Both the position numbers and the translations under genes were made by a program. The notes under the pieces were generated by a model. The model worked only from the letters and a program-made list of their open reading frames with translations, was not told where the DNA came from and made no database searches. Below, one piece after another: positions 1-11,679 of a stretch of DNA of 64,000 bases. Positions within the stretch are counted from its first letter, which is position 1. The number at the start of each line of letters is the position of its first letter. This stretch comes from Amaurobius ferox (lineage: Eukaryota > Arthropoda > Arachnida > Araneae > Amaurobiidae), in NCBI GenBank assembly GCA_951213105.1, contig OX578146.1, forward strand, positions 111,826,927-111,890,926, read 5' to 3'.

Positions 1-690
1 TGTGGATATTACATCCACTCTAATTGAAAAACTAAACTAATGGACCGAATTTCATACAATTTTGTAGGTATGTTTTTTGTGGGAAATCCTGATGTTCATT
101 AGATTATAGTACGATTCGTAATAAAAGAATCTGCCTTCTTTGCGAAATGGCCGCAGAAATTGCCTTTATCCACTCCAGCTAAAAACTAATGGAACAAATT
201 AAAAAAAAATTGGTGTATAATATTTCAATAACCTACAAGTGATTTATATACCAAATTTAACAAAATTTTGTATATAAATCATTTGTAGGTTATTCTAGTA
301 TGATTCGGGAAAAAGGAACGGGCTATTTTTGCGAAATGGCCCGCAAAAATCGTTATATATAAAAATAAAAGACTACGTGTGCTCAATTATATCAATTAAA
401 TTCCTATTTTATTTTTGACAACGAAAAGAATAAGACTAACCCCATTACTCTAGGACTAGCCGTTCTTGAGATATTCTAGTTTATTCGCGTTTTCGCTACG
501 CCATCTTTGACAATAAGTCCAGTAGTCAAATGAGAACCAAATTTAAGTTTAACGTGTAAATTCAATGTCATTTAAAATACTTATGGTTGTTATTTTGTGC
601 AGATAAACTCAAATTATTATTGAATAAATAAAGAGAACGAATATGAGTCTACAGGGAAAGACATGTGCTGTCCACATCAGAATTTTTAAC
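1..690 (+). repeat. Repeat family B, partial copy cut by window start
   Basis: This AT-rich repeat shares blocks in the same order with 55793-56386 and 19934-20560: a 'atccactctaa' block, a block with 'gcgaaatgg' and 'cgcaaaaat', a 'cgttcttgagatatt' block, and an end reading 'catgtgctgtccacatcag'. It holds no reading frame. The hairpin/microsatellite end seen in the complete copy at 55603 is missing because the window starts inside the element. It is a non-coding mobile repeat; its class is inferred from family A, which has the same ending. Confidence 0.65.
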
Positions 691-1074
691 AATATTACAA
701 CAATGATTTATAGAAGTGAACGGGGATTATTTTCAGGCCATTTCGAAAAAAATGTATGATCTATATTTAAAGATCCATCAAATTTTTGTTGAATAAAATG
801 TTCAACAAATTCAAGCTGTGTACCAAATTTTAACTCTCTAGGGCGTAGGAAAGTGCATTAAAAATGCCATCAAATAAGTATATCATGTAGAGTTATATAA
901 AATTTTAAAAAAATGAAAAATTGTTATCTACCAAATTTATTTTAAAATGTGAAGCCCCTCCAATATGCAAAACGTTTGAATAAATGGAAAGATATTTATT
1001 ATATAATATATCTCTCTTTTCTTTCTGGAAGATATCCCAAAATCAGAATTTAATTGTATTTGTTTTTCCCTATA
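691..1074. other. Unassigned AT-rich DNA
   Basis: I see no gene and no convincing repeat match to the rest of the window. The phrase 'taccaaattttaactctctag' type text near 825-845 resembles wording inside the family B region near 20480, so this may be further decayed repeat. Confidence 0.4.
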
Positions 1075-1446
1075 TTAAATAATTTTTAATTGAAAAACTA
1101 CTTAACATATTTTACTGAATTTTTTTATATATATTCTATGGGATAATGTGAACATTTCCTAAAAATTTCGAAGCAATTTGTGAAATTTAAATTTACTTAA
1201 ACAATGTTTGAAAAATTAGGTCCCATAGGGTTCAATGTATTTCATTTTTTCAACCCGTGTTCAATAAAAAACTAATTGTGTGATATTATTTATTTATATT
1301 CCCATAGGTCCTACAGACCGTCTGAACAACATACTAAAATTTCATTTTGATAAAGCCATTTTTACGGCAGTTATCGTGCTAACGGACAGACAGACAGAAT
1401 GAACAAAGTCATAAACACTTTTCAACTTTATTGTAAAGTGTTAAAA
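1075..1446 (-). repeat. Repeat family C, truncated inverted copy
   Basis: The reverse complement matches the first ~370 bp of the family C copies at 1602, 3107 and 44702: terminal hairpin (AACACTTT...AAAGTGTT), a short GTCT/CTGT microsatellite, then the blocks with 'ggacctatgggaatataaat' and 'attgaacccgggttg'. It lies head-to-head with the copy at 1602, 155 bp away. The rest of the body is missing on its far side, so it is 3'-truncated. Confidence 0.8.
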
Positions 1447-1601
1447 ACGGTTTATTTCAGCGTGTTTTCCAAAGCTTTTTCTACAAGTGTACCAAATTTC
1501 ATATTTTTATATGCAATAGTTTTTGCGGTACAAAGCAAAGAATCTCGAGAAACGAGAAATTTGTCAACCAGTGGCAGCGGCGGCAGCGGCGGCATCTACT
1601 T

Positions 1602-2940
1602 TTTTAACACTTTACAACAAAGTTGAAAAGTGTTTATGACTTTGTTCATTCTGTCTGTCTGTCTGTCTGTCTGTCCGTTAGCACGATAACTGCCGTAAAA
1701 ATGAGTTAACCAAAATGAAATTTTAGTATGTTGTTCAGACGGTCTGTAGGACCTATGGGAATATAAATGAATAATATCACCCAATTAGTTTTGGATTGAA
1801 CCCGGGTTGAAGAAATGTAATACATTGAGCCTTATGGGGCCTAATTTTTCAAACATTTTTAAGCGGATTTAAAATTCACAAATTGCTTCGAAAATTTTAG
1901 GTAGATAATATTCAAATTGTTCCATAAAATATATAAAAAAAAATTCAGCGAAATATGTTCAGTAGTTTTTTAAATAAAAATTAAAATTATAATTACACCC
2001 TTTATATGGATAAATCACGTGACCATTATATGAAGATATCACGGGACCATTATATGAAGATATCACGTGACCCACTTCAAAATAAAATACGGCATCCATC
2101 TTGTATCAAAATCGTGATTTTTAAAGTTCTTTTTAATTCATATTCAGTGCTGCATCCGTCCTAAAACCGCTTTATTTTTGCTTCAGTTCAGTGAATCAAT
2201 GTTATGAAACAAAGCAATTACAATATATTTGAGTTTAAATGATCATCCAACTTTGATTATTTCTACAACGAAGCCTACTTTTTACTTATGGAAAAGGTAA
2301 ACACCAAAATACGTAAAATTAGTTGTATAAGAATAGCTGCATTTCTTTAACTCAAAATTATTTAGCCCATCGAGTCTAAAATATAGCTGATATGAATGAA
2401 ACAATCATTGATTTTACAAAGAGAAGGACGATTTTTTTCGATGAAGTTTTAAGCAAAGAGTTTAATTACTTGTAGCTCCATGGTCTTAATTTTTAAATAA
2501 AATAAATTATTATAGTATTGTGATGAATGAAATGAATGGGAAATTGTTTATTAATGAAATGCTGCTTTTATAGAGAGAGCCAGGAGTGTTATTTTTTCTA
2601 TGACGTCATTTGAATGAATTTCAGTTGTTTTCGATAAAGTTTTCAAATACAATAAATTATTGTAGTTTTATGATAATTCTAAAATTATTACCGAGGAATG
2701 TATCGCATTTTAGTGATGTTTAAACCAGGAAATTTATATTTCAATGCCGTCATTTGAATGAAGTTCATTTTTTTCTATGAAGGTTTAAGTTTTCAAATAT
2801 AATAAATTAATGTAGTATTGTGATAAGTTTTAAAATATTACCGGATAATGTATTGCATTTTAGACATGTTTAAATAAAATTGCATTGAAGTTGGAAAGTG
2901 TTTCATAATCAATGCTTTAAGCATGATTGATCTTTCTTGT
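1602..2940 (+). repeat. Repeat family C, near full-length copy
   Basis: A 1.34 kb non-coding element. It opens with a hairpin (stem AACACTTT / AAAGTGTT with an inner CAAC/GTTG pair), followed about 40 bp later by a (TGTC)n microsatellite. Then comes a conserved AT-rich body and an end with a second hairpin-like dyad around 2906-2930 (AATCAATGCTT / AAGCATGATT) and 'gatctttcttgtt'. Copies at 3107-4255 and 44702-45996 share the whole order. There are no terminal inverted repeats, LTRs or coding sequence. The architecture resembles Helitron/Helentron-derived non-autonomous elements; this is inference. Confidence 0.8.
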
Positions 2941-3106
2941 TGAAATTTTAAAATAATTCTCGCAAAAGGGAAAGAAGTGAGGTCTCCCGTACTGAGATAA
3001 TAAATAGACAAACAGAAACACAACCGACAATTTTATTTATGGAAGGTATGACGTCATACGACGGAATTCATGATTTGTATTTCATTGCCTTCCATTTGGC
3101 TCATTT

Positions 3107-4255
3107 TTAACACTTTACAACATAGTTGAAAAGTGTTTATGACTTTGTTCATTCATTCATTCATTCTCTCTGTCTGTCCGTTAGCACTATAACTGCCGTA
3201 AAAATATCTTAATCAAAATGAAATTTTAGTATACTGTTCAGACGATCTGTGGGACCTATGGGAATATAAATGAATATCACCCAGTGAGTTTAGGATTGAA
3301 CCCGGGTTCACAAAATGAAATACATTGAAACCTATGGGACCTAATTTTTCAAACATTTTTTAAGCGGATTTAAAATTGACAAACTGCTTAGAAAGGTTTA
3401 GGAAATATGCAAATTATCTCATAAAATATATAAAAAAAATTTCAGCAAAATATATTCAGTAGTTTTCTAAATAAAAATTAAAATAATAATTACATCTTTT
3501 ATATGAAGAGATCACGTGACCATTATATGAAGAGATCGCGTGACACATTTCAAAATAAAATATGGCATCCATCTTGTGTCAAAATCGTGATTTTTAAAGT
3601 TCTTTTTAATTCATATTTAGTGTTGTATCCGCTTTGGTTTTGCTTAAATTCTGTGCATCTACATACTGAAACAACGCAATTACAATATATTTGAGTTTAA
3701 ATGATCATCCAACTTTGATTATTTTTACATCGAAGCCTAATTTTCACTTATGGAGAATGTAAATACCAAAAGATGTAGAATGAGTTGTATAAGAACTGCT
3801 GCATTTCTTTCCGTAAAGCAAAATTATTTAGCTCATGGAGTCTGCATTATAGCTGATATGAATGAAATATTCATTGATTTTACACAGAGAAGGACGATTT
3901 TTTCGTTAAAGTTTTAAGCATAGAGTTTTATTACTTGTACCTCCATGGTCTTAAGTTTTAAGTAAAATAAATTATTATAGCATTGTGATGAATGAAATGA
4001 ATGGAAAAACGTTTATGAATGAAATGCTGCTTTTATAGAGAGAGCCAGGCGTGTTATATTTCGATGACGTCATTTGAATAATTTTCATTTGTTTTCGATG
4101 AAGTTTTCAAATATAATAAATTATTGTAGTATTATGATAATTTAAAAAATATTACCGAGGAATGTATCGCATTTTAGAGATGTTTAAATAAAATTGCATT
4201 GAAGTTGGAAAATGTTTCATAATCAATGTTTTATGCATGACTGATCTTTCTTGTT
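3107..4255 (+). repeat. Repeat family C, second copy
   Basis: It has the same hairpin, a degenerate microsatellite (CATT/CTGT units near 3145-3175), body and terminal dyad as 1602-2940, and is about 190 bp shorter because a body segment is missing. It sits 166 bp after the first copy in the same orientation, so the pair forms a loose direct repeat. The tandem 'catatgaagagatcacgtgacc'-like text of the other copies appears here as two short repeats near 3502-3545. Confidence 0.8.
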
Positions 4256-6016
4256 TAATATAGAGAGATACTGTGAAGAAAGGTGGAAAGTGAAAAATGG
4301 TTAACATTTTTAAATAAATAAAGGTTAATAAAAATTAAATTATTATTATCTAAAAACTTCAGGAGTATCTAGCTATTGAAATGCAGCCAAACTTAATAGA
4401 AATAACCTGGATATGCATAGTATTAGACGTTTTAATAATGTGGGTTGCTTTTAAATTCTTAGCACCTTCTCATACTATAATATACTATAGAGGAAGTATT
4501 TTTTTCACGAAGATTTTCGAATTTGTAATTTTGATGCCAATATATATTTTAAGACCTCATGAACACGTTTTGACTATTTTTGGAGTGATGTCCGTCGGTC
4601 TGTCTGTCTGATATCTGTGGTCGATTTCTTGCGTATGATAGCAGCCACAAATATAAATCGATTTTCAAGGAACTTTATATCCGGCTTCATTATCAAAAAG
4701 TCTAGAACTGGATACAATTCTTATTTAAATTCGAACGAAAATTTCGAAATTTATTCGAAATTTTATATTTTTTTAACATGGCAGTAAAAGAAAAAACTTG
4801 ACAAAATCATGCAAAAAAAAGGTTTATTTACGGCTCAATGATCACGGGATTTAATAGTTTTAATCGTTGCTGTAAAAAATAGTCGCTATACAGTTTATTT
4901 TGTTTGTGACGTCATTAGCCCCCTTGGGGGCAAGTAACCCCCCCCCGGTGATACATTGCCATGTATAGCATCAATCGAAAGATTTTTTCAAGCCCTTAAA
5001 GTGAAGGGTGACACTCTGCGGTTGTAATCATTTGAATCCACTATACCGATTTTTGATTTTTTTTTTTTTTTTTTTTTTTGTAAAATTTAAAAAAAAAAAA
5101 AAAAAAATTTTTTTGGCATGAGAAAATCGAAAATCGAGTTGAGCCACACACCAGCTAATTTTTTGTATACGTCGTAGAAAGGGATTCAAGACGTAATGAA
5201 CAGGGGATGGTGAGACCGTGACCCCTAACTTTAATTATGAATACGATTATATAATAGCAACGCACAAATGTGTGCAGCTGCATTGAACAGCACCTTAACC
5301 GTTTGCTTACGGGTGGGACAGCGTCTATCCCAAACGAAAAACCTCTCAAGACAGGTATTTGACATACCCTATCCCAAACAGTTCGATCCCCCTTTGCATT
5401 TTACTAAATTATTTTTACCCCCTAAAATATTTTACTATTAAAATTTGAAAAAATAAATAATTAAAGCTACTTAAAAATGGATTCTGTTATGAGAAAATCG
5501 AATTGAGCAACATTCCAATTAATTTCTTTTTTAATTTAGGGTAAGGTACAAAATTAAACGGGGTCACCCAATTATCCAAAATATTATTTTTGAGTGAAAC
5601 ACTACACATACAAAATATCGTAAAAAGTAGCGGCGAGGTTTAATTCCTAAAATATTAATCCTAACCATATACTTGCGATTACAAAGTGTTTAAAATCAGA
5701 TGAAGAATTTTATGAAAACAGTTTCAAAAACGTGATATTTATGGGGAAATACAATGTCTAACTTTTATTACGCATGCTTCTTTGAAAAAAGTTCAAAATT
5801 GCCCAATATTCTTCATATATTCATTCTACTGCAAAATTTGTGGAAATCTAATTAATAAAAAAGTTCACCAAAAGTAAACTTTTTTCTAATTTTTACTTCA
5901 AAATCTCCTATGGTACTATGACAGAATTTTGAACGTTTTTCTTTTTAACTCAATCCGTGATAACCTACGAACACAGAATTTGATATTTTTAACCTATTTT
6001 TTAATTCCTCTATCTA
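4256..6016. other. Unassigned AT-rich DNA with homopolymer tracts
   Basis: No gene recognised. It contains a gtctgtctgtctg microsatellite near 4595-4610 preceded by a dyad ('actataatatactatag', 4484-4500). There is also a C/G dyad (gcccccttgggggc, near 4918), a C-run near 4940, and adjacent poly-T and poly-A runs at 5058-5107 that could form a hairpin. The 4330-4770 piece has the same hairpin-then-CTGT-microsatellite look as family C but no second copy in this window. Confidence 0.45.
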
Positions 6017-6019
6017 TTA

Positions 6020-7964
6020 AGGCCATATCACATTCAAGAACTTTTAGAACAACCTACTAATTCAGACAACTTTTCCACCAATTTTCTGGCAAAAAAGTTG
6101 GTGATAGGGTTGTCGGACAATTGAAGAAGTTAGGCTAAATGAAAAACTGCGAGTGAAAGCATTGTATTTTTATCACTTTTTTGGCGAGAAATATACAGTT
6201 GTGTATTTTGCAACATTGCGGTTAGGGTTACAGCAGAGTGTTTACAGCTTGGCAATTCGTCTGCTTTACATTACATGGATATTATAGATCGATTTTGCAT
6301 TGAAATCTATAAAATTTTAATTTAGCCTGATTTTTCGCCCAACTATGGGTTTCGGATTATTTTATAGCAGGTATTTAACCATATATATATATATAAAGGT
6401 ATTTATATAAACATATAACATATATACTAGTTGTAATTTTACTTACTCGTTGAATTGCTACAAATTAGTTTTTATTGATAGGTACTCGACATATTCTATA
6501 CAGCAAACACTACATCTATTGGAAACAAATAAGCAATTATCCAATATTTATGAAATACTTGAAGTTGAATGAGCTGCTAAATTTATATCAACCATTACGC
6601 TACAGATTAGTTTGCTTTCAATGATCATCATTCTTCATAGTTCACGTTCTGCAATTAACTACTATAAAATACATTTATTGTGTTCAAAATTTTTTTGATA
6701 CTTAACTTAAAATTATTTACATTTTAGAATCTTGGACATTTTTTTTAAACATTGTTTACAATTTAACAACCGATATTTAGACCTTGAAATTATTTTAATC
6801 ACAATGTCATGTATTGTCATGTACAAATTTATGATATGAAAATTTAAAAAGCGTAAATTTATATTTCTGATGAAATTCGAATTACGTTAATTTTCAAAGT
6901 TCAAAGTTTTTGTATCTAAAAAATTAGCACAGGAAGTAAAGTTTAAATGTTAAATGCTATCCTCAAAACTTTGAATGTTGAATACACAGGTTTAAAGCTA
7001 ATGAACAACTGTTCTTGATTATTAAACTCCTTTGTACCCATACATAAATTATGTTTCTTACATAATGACAGTGCTCATATTTTAGTTATTAACTTTATAA
7101 ATAAACAGTATTGCATGCATAACTTCAAGTAAATTGTAAACGTTTTAACATTACAATTTCGGAGATCACATACAAACAAAAATGTATACAGAATGTTATT
7201 CAAACACAAGAAAAATTTAGGAACAATACATGATAATTTCAAATCAAATTTTTACTATATAGGGCAATTTTTATAACGGGTTCAGAAATAAAATAGCATA
7301 TCTGATATAATAAAAAGATCGGCTGAAATATTGCAGTACACGTTTATTTCTCATCAATGCATTTAACATAATCCCAGAAGCGTTCAATATTGTGAATATA
7401 AATAGCATCAACATGTTATAAGTCAATTTATGATCATGCAACAGAATATAAACGAAAAATATACAAAACATACCTGTTTAAAAGTGTATTCCAATCGCTC
7501 ATCTTTAAAACTTTTAATAAATAAAATATTACATCGATATGCAAATCAAAATCGGCTTAATTCGTCATACCATGCTGGCAAACTTGTTGAATACGCTTCT
7601 TCCAGGAAAGAAATATAAATAATTCCATCTTAAATAGTATAAACTCATCTGAAAATATTGAACGATGGAGAAATTTCTACGTTCTTGTTTGGCCACGTTG
7701 CTCGTAGATTTCAGGCCATAAAGCAACTTTGCCAACCTGTTCACTACACTTGATATCTCCGCTGCTCATCGCTGATTGGCTGGTTGTTGAAAAATTGTCC
7801 CAAACGAACAACTTTTTCTGCTCGGTCCAGAAAAAGTTGTTCAGAGTTGTCCCAACTTTTTGCGCTTATCACACACACGTTTTCTCCCAACTCGGGGTAA
7901 AAATTGTTCAAAAAGTTGGTTGTCCGAAAAATTGTCTGAAAAGTTATTGAATGTGATACGGCCT
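6020..7964. mobile_element. Non-autonomous PIF/Harbinger-like DNA transposon
   Basis: The ends are inverted repeats: AGGCCATATCACATTCAA on the left and the reverse complement of AGGCCGTATCACATTCAA on the right. Weaker similarity (AACTTTT, ACAA, AAGTTGG blocks) continues for about 90 bp. Both ends are flanked by TTA (6017-6019 and 7965-7967). A 3 bp TTA/TWA duplication and a GGCC-type terminus are characteristic of PIF/Harbinger. The 1.9 kb interior is AT-rich and has no transposase or Myb-like ORF that I can recognise, so it would depend on a transposase supplied from elsewhere. Superfamily assignment rests on termini only. Confidence 0.7.
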
Positions 7965-8068
7965 TTAGTGTTAACTAAAAACATTTTTACGCTGGTATAT
8001 ATTTCCATGAACGGAAATAAATTGGAACTGTATTCTACGTAGCATGCTCAAAAATTGATTTTGAAGAG

Positions 8069-8110
8069 TTGCAACAGAATATATATATATATATATATAT
8101 TCTGTTGCAA
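8069..8110. repeat. Perfect 42 bp palindrome with (TA)n centre
   Basis: The arms ttgcaacaga and tctgttgcaa enclose 22 bp of alternating AT. The whole is self-complementary and could extrude as a cruciform. Confidence 0.95.
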
Positions 8111-8154
8111 TATATATATATATATATATTATATAAATAATTGAATAAAGAGGA

Positions 8155-8290
8155 TGAGTGTGTTTACGGGGTTGCAGAAGGTCAAGGGGGATTGCGATCC
8201 CTTTTCCTGGTTTAAGCATACTTTTAATCCTAGGAAACACTCCCAGAAACCACTGCACGCCCGAAACAACAATCAACAGTACGCAAGGGG
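8155..8290 (+). repeat. GC-rich repeat unit, copy 1 of 3
   Basis: This diverged copy shares a GGGGTTGTGACCCCC-like core, CCTGGTTTAAGCA, CTAGG, and ACACTCCCAG with the units at 8935-9035 (reverse) and 9285-9390. In translation all three show a recurring V-V/C-x-T/D-P-x-P pattern, so the unit may derive from a coding sequence, but no protein family is recognised. A (TA)n tract lies just upstream. Confidence 0.6.
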
Positions 8291-8760
8291 AAAATTACAG
8301 AATCTCGAAAGGTGAAAGCAAAATTACAATGAAGTCAAGAATAAAAAGAAGAAATTCAAACCAACCATATGTGAAGGGCAAAAGAGCGAGTACGAGTAGA
8401 AAATACGATCTGTGTGGGTTGCGAAGTCAAATATAGAGATAGCCAATTGCTTACAAATGCAGTAACACGGAATTGTGGTTACAGGTTATCTAAAGTGTGA
8501 GTGGAGTTGTATTTTAACAATTCTTCAAAATTAGCATAATTTTCTTCACTGTATTTTTTACAATGCGCATCATAATAGTGTTTGATGAATCGTGCAGGAT
8601 AAGATTGTTTTATAGTCCTATTTACTAATTTTTGTAAGCATTTATTAATCTGTTGCTATATTCAATTCTTTATATAATACATATATATATATCACACACA
8701 AGGCTTGGATAGAGCAGCAATTGCGCCTTACTATTTCTTGGATCTTTGTTTTACATTCGT

Positions 8761-8790
8761 GATTGTATATATATATATATATATACAATC
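8761..8790. repeat. Perfect 30 bp palindrome with (TA)n centre
   Basis: Arms gattgta and tacaatc enclose alternating TA. It is the second of three such structures between 8.0 and 10.7 kb. Confidence 0.95.
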
Positions 8791-8934
8791 GTAGTTTTTG
8801 AATTTTGTAGAGACGGGTTATAGGGTAGTTTCTTTTGTTAAAGCATAGAGAAATTGAACTGGTTTTTCGTGTATCTTTCAATTTGAATATTTGTATTTTT
8901 GCTGTGGGTTTTTGCTGTTCGGTATTGATGGTAT

Positions 8935-9035
8935 TAAAGCCATTCCATGTATAAGTATCGGCTTCCGGGAGTGTCGCCATGGCATAAAGCATTTGGTCAA
9001 CCGGAGAGTGGGGGTCACAACTCCTCCCGGCCACT
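8935..9035 (-). repeat. GC-rich repeat unit, copy 2 of 3
   Basis: The reverse strand reads GTTGTGACCCCCACTCTCC, GGTTGACCAAATGCTTT, GACACTCCCGGAAGCCGATA. It aligns well with the unit at 9285-9390 and less well with 8155-8290. Confidence 0.65.
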
Positions 9036-9218
9036 TGTGATACTTTTCGTCTTTCGCATTCTTCTATTGCTTTTCAGTTTTTAGGTATTCCTTTTGGTAA
9101 ATATATATATATATATATAATAAAAGTTTAAAAATCCAATGAAAGAATAGAGAGAATTTTCAACTCAAAAAACCAAAATATTAATTATTGAATTAATTAT
9201 TTTTTTATTATTTCTTTC

Positions 9219-9252
<34 letters not shown>

Positions 9253-9284
9253 TACCAGAAAAGTAGACAAGTAAATGGAAGCAA

Positions 9285-9390
9285 TATACCAAAGTATGGC
9301 TGGGGGGGTTGTGACCCCCACTCCCCGGTTAAGCAAGCTTTTCGTCTAGACAAGACACCCGGTAGCCGATATATTGCACAAGAAATGAAT
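9285..9390 (+). repeat. GC-rich repeat unit, copy 3 of 3
   Basis: It reads GTTGTGACCCCCACTCCCC, GGTTAAGCAAGCTTTT, CTAGACAAGACACCCGG, AGCCGATA. A (TA)n tract at 9222-9250 lies 35 bp upstream, as at copy 1. Function unknown. Confidence 0.65.
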
Positions 9391-9689
9391 ACCGAAGTAT
9401 CAAAATTTAAAAAGATGTAAAAAGAGGTACCAGAACATGAAAACGTGGAACAACCCACAAGACATGTAATCCAAAATCTGCATTAAAGTGTCTTAATTCC
9501 ACAATTTAAAAGGCAATAAGAATTAAAAAGCATAGATTATAAACACATAATCAGATACTGTACTATGACCTCAATACTTCATTCAGCAAGACGAATACGT
9601 ACCAATCTATCCACACGTCTATATTTATCATATAGGAAAGTATACACGGCATTAACCTGTGTAAGGAAGGCACTGACACCCAGTCGTGA

Positions 9690-10123
9690 TCAACTCTTTA
9701 CCGGTTCTGTATCTAAATATATACGGTAATTTTCAGTTACGGTTAAACCATAAAATCCGCATATGATGTTGCTCAGAAAACGCTTCGGAAATCCTTGTGT
9801 AATTGAACCATGGAGGAAGCCAATATCGCTGTTATAACGATCATTAATGTTACTGTTTATTCTTTTGCTTCGTATAAGTTGGCTCAATATTATGTTTCTG
9901 TACACATTCCGATGTAAACATGAATTCCAAGAAACAATGTAATTTATTTCAAATTTAAAATCTCTACGTTTATCGTAGAGTCGAAATCCAGTGGAACCAT
10001 CAGGTAGTTTGTATAGAGACAAATCTAGAATATTAAGACTTTTATCTTGGTTGTACGGAGTTTCTGTTAACGTTAAACATTTTGGATAAAATCCAAAATC
10101 CAATGAAAAATGTGCGTCATTGC
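9690..10123 (-). pseudogene. Reverse-transcriptase-family C-terminal fragment (relic)
   Basis: About 145 residues stay open on the reverse strand before a stop at 9690. Visible motifs in order are FYPK..L.LTET, ILDLSLY, LYDKRRDFKFE, ILSQLIR and a later QGFPKRFL...FYG. I recall this succession (YPKxLxL, LDLxL, YDKRDDF, SQLIR, QGF, FYG) from the region following the catalytic motif of an invertebrate reverse-transcriptase family; I cannot name the clade and no YxDD motif is present here. The upstream side is interrupted by a SINE inserted at 10138-10339, with the coding frame resuming beyond its target duplication (10340-10353). It is a dead fragment. Alternative: a chance open frame, which the ordered motifs make less likely. 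Confidence 0.45.
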
Positions 10124-10137
10124 AAGCAAAAAGGATG

Positions 10138-10339
10138 TTGTTGTTGTTGAGACCCAAACCGTCCGACCTACCAGAAAGGTGTAAGGTAACCGTCTGGACC
10201 GCCAGAAAGTGCCACCCAGTTTAAACCGGAACCCAGTGGGGGAGGCATCCACAGGGACCGTACCCTCCTTCCCCTACCACTAACCTCTCGGAAGGACTTA
10301 CGGACCCACATGTTTAACGTGATCGTACTCCGCATACGT
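10138..10339 (-). mobile_element. SINE, 5'-truncated, 14 bp target duplication
   Basis: On the reverse strand this is the SINE body seen at 13651-13871 and 52440-52729 (gatcacgttaaacatgtggg... through ggtctgggtctcaacaacaa), ending in a CAA-type tail. The direct repeat aagcaaaaaggatg flanks it exactly at 10124-10137 and 10340-10353, which marks target-primed reverse transcription. The tRNA/5S head is absent, so the copy is truncated just upstream of the body. It interrupts the reverse-transcriptase relic at 9690. Confidence 0.93.
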
Positions 10340-10353
10340 AAGCAAAAAGGATG

Positions 10354-10836
10354 TGTAATTTCTGGTATTTTATAACTTTCACACCTATATTACATATTTA
10401 TTTATAAATATATATATACATATACATATATTAGAAAGATATAATAACCAATTCAAGTAATTACGAAATATTGAAATCAACGAAGCAGTTAAACCACGAC
10501 CACAATGCCGAAGAAAGAAATATACAGCAGTGGCTTAATTTTGAAAATTAATTAGACTAGTAGTCTAGACTGTTCCGGTCTGTGCATCTAACTCTAATTA
10601 CTAATTAACCCAAACACATGCTTGTTTCAGAATTGGTAATAGTGAGCTACTATAAATGCCAATGCACAGACTATATATATATATATAGTCTGATAGGATG
10701 CAGATTTCTGGATGAGCCTTTGCAGCCTGTTTAACACCGCTGATTAAGCGAAGTCATACTTTATATAAAATATTGTTTTAACATATTATTGGTATATGGG
10801 AATAACTCAAATTTTTTTACTTTCAAATTAGTCAAT

Positions 10837-10839
<3 letters not shown>
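10354..10839. other. Unassigned AT-rich DNA with a palindrome at 10667-10692
   Basis: No gene seen. It contains short (TA)n tracts near 10405-10430 and a perfect 26 bp palindrome (cagacta...tagtctg around alternating TA) at 10667-10692. Confidence 0.6.

Positions 10840-10899
<60 letters not shown>
10840..10899. repeat. (TA)n microsatellite, ~58 bp
   Basis: This is an uninterrupted alternating TA run. Unlike the shorter tracts upstream, I see no inverted flanking arms. Confidence 0.97.
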
Positions 10900-10902
<3 letters not shown>

Positions 10903-11489
10903 AATGACACGTGACTGTCTCACAAGTACCGCCATCTGAAATTCTTCCTTTGATTCACTCCAGGGAAGACAGGAATGAAAAGCAAAACAAATGAATGGCT
11001 GTGCTCCAATCCAATTCTCTCTCATCGTTATTCTCGCAGTGAGTTTCGCCAGGGGAAATTCATTGACCATGGGATCTTCAATTTGTCTCTCTTAATGATT
11101 CTGCAGTTGCAGCACAGCGGGCTCCATTATATTCGTTTGAAAGTAAAAAAGAAGTTTGACAAACTACAGGGAAATATTACTCCCTATTATAGTAGCACAT
11201 GTAGTACAGTACTGTCCAATTTATCTCGAGCGGACGTCTACATATAGTACAGTACAGTTCAAAATATCTCGAGAGCACGTCATTCCCACCTATTCATGTT
11301 TTATATCTTTAACATTCCTTTGTATCGCAATCAGTAACAGAGCATATATCCTTTTACTCGTATAAAGCTTTTTGTTTGCAAATTGTTCTTTTAAAGTATT
11401 CTTTAATTCTTTAAAAATTATATAAGTTGGCAGAAGGTCAGTCAAGAAGCCTGGAAGGAATCGTCTGATCAACATTCTTAATTATCTTT

Positions 11490-11580
11490 GAGATGAGATT
11501 GAGGATGAGATTAAGAATGAGATTGAGGATGAGATTAAGAATGAGATTGAGGATGACATTGAGAATGAATGGAGATGAGA
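11490..11580. repeat. Minisatellite, 12/24 bp period
   Basis: Alternating 12-mers gagattgaggat and gagattaagaat repeat about seven times and degrade at the right edge. A reverse-strand open frame across it encodes a monotonous NLIL repeat and is not a gene. Confidence 0.9.
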
Positions 11581-11679
11581 TTTGAAGAATTGAATTGAGA
11601 CTTTTAAAGCTAGTAATGGTCATACAACATCCATGGCATCCATGCTACACACGTCTGTAGCAGATAATTCGCAATTTAA

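Noticed and set aside
4381..4611. 76-codon membrane-like protein
   Set aside because: Hydrophobic composition follows from AT-richness; the frame ends in a CTGT microsatellite and shows repeat-like architecture.
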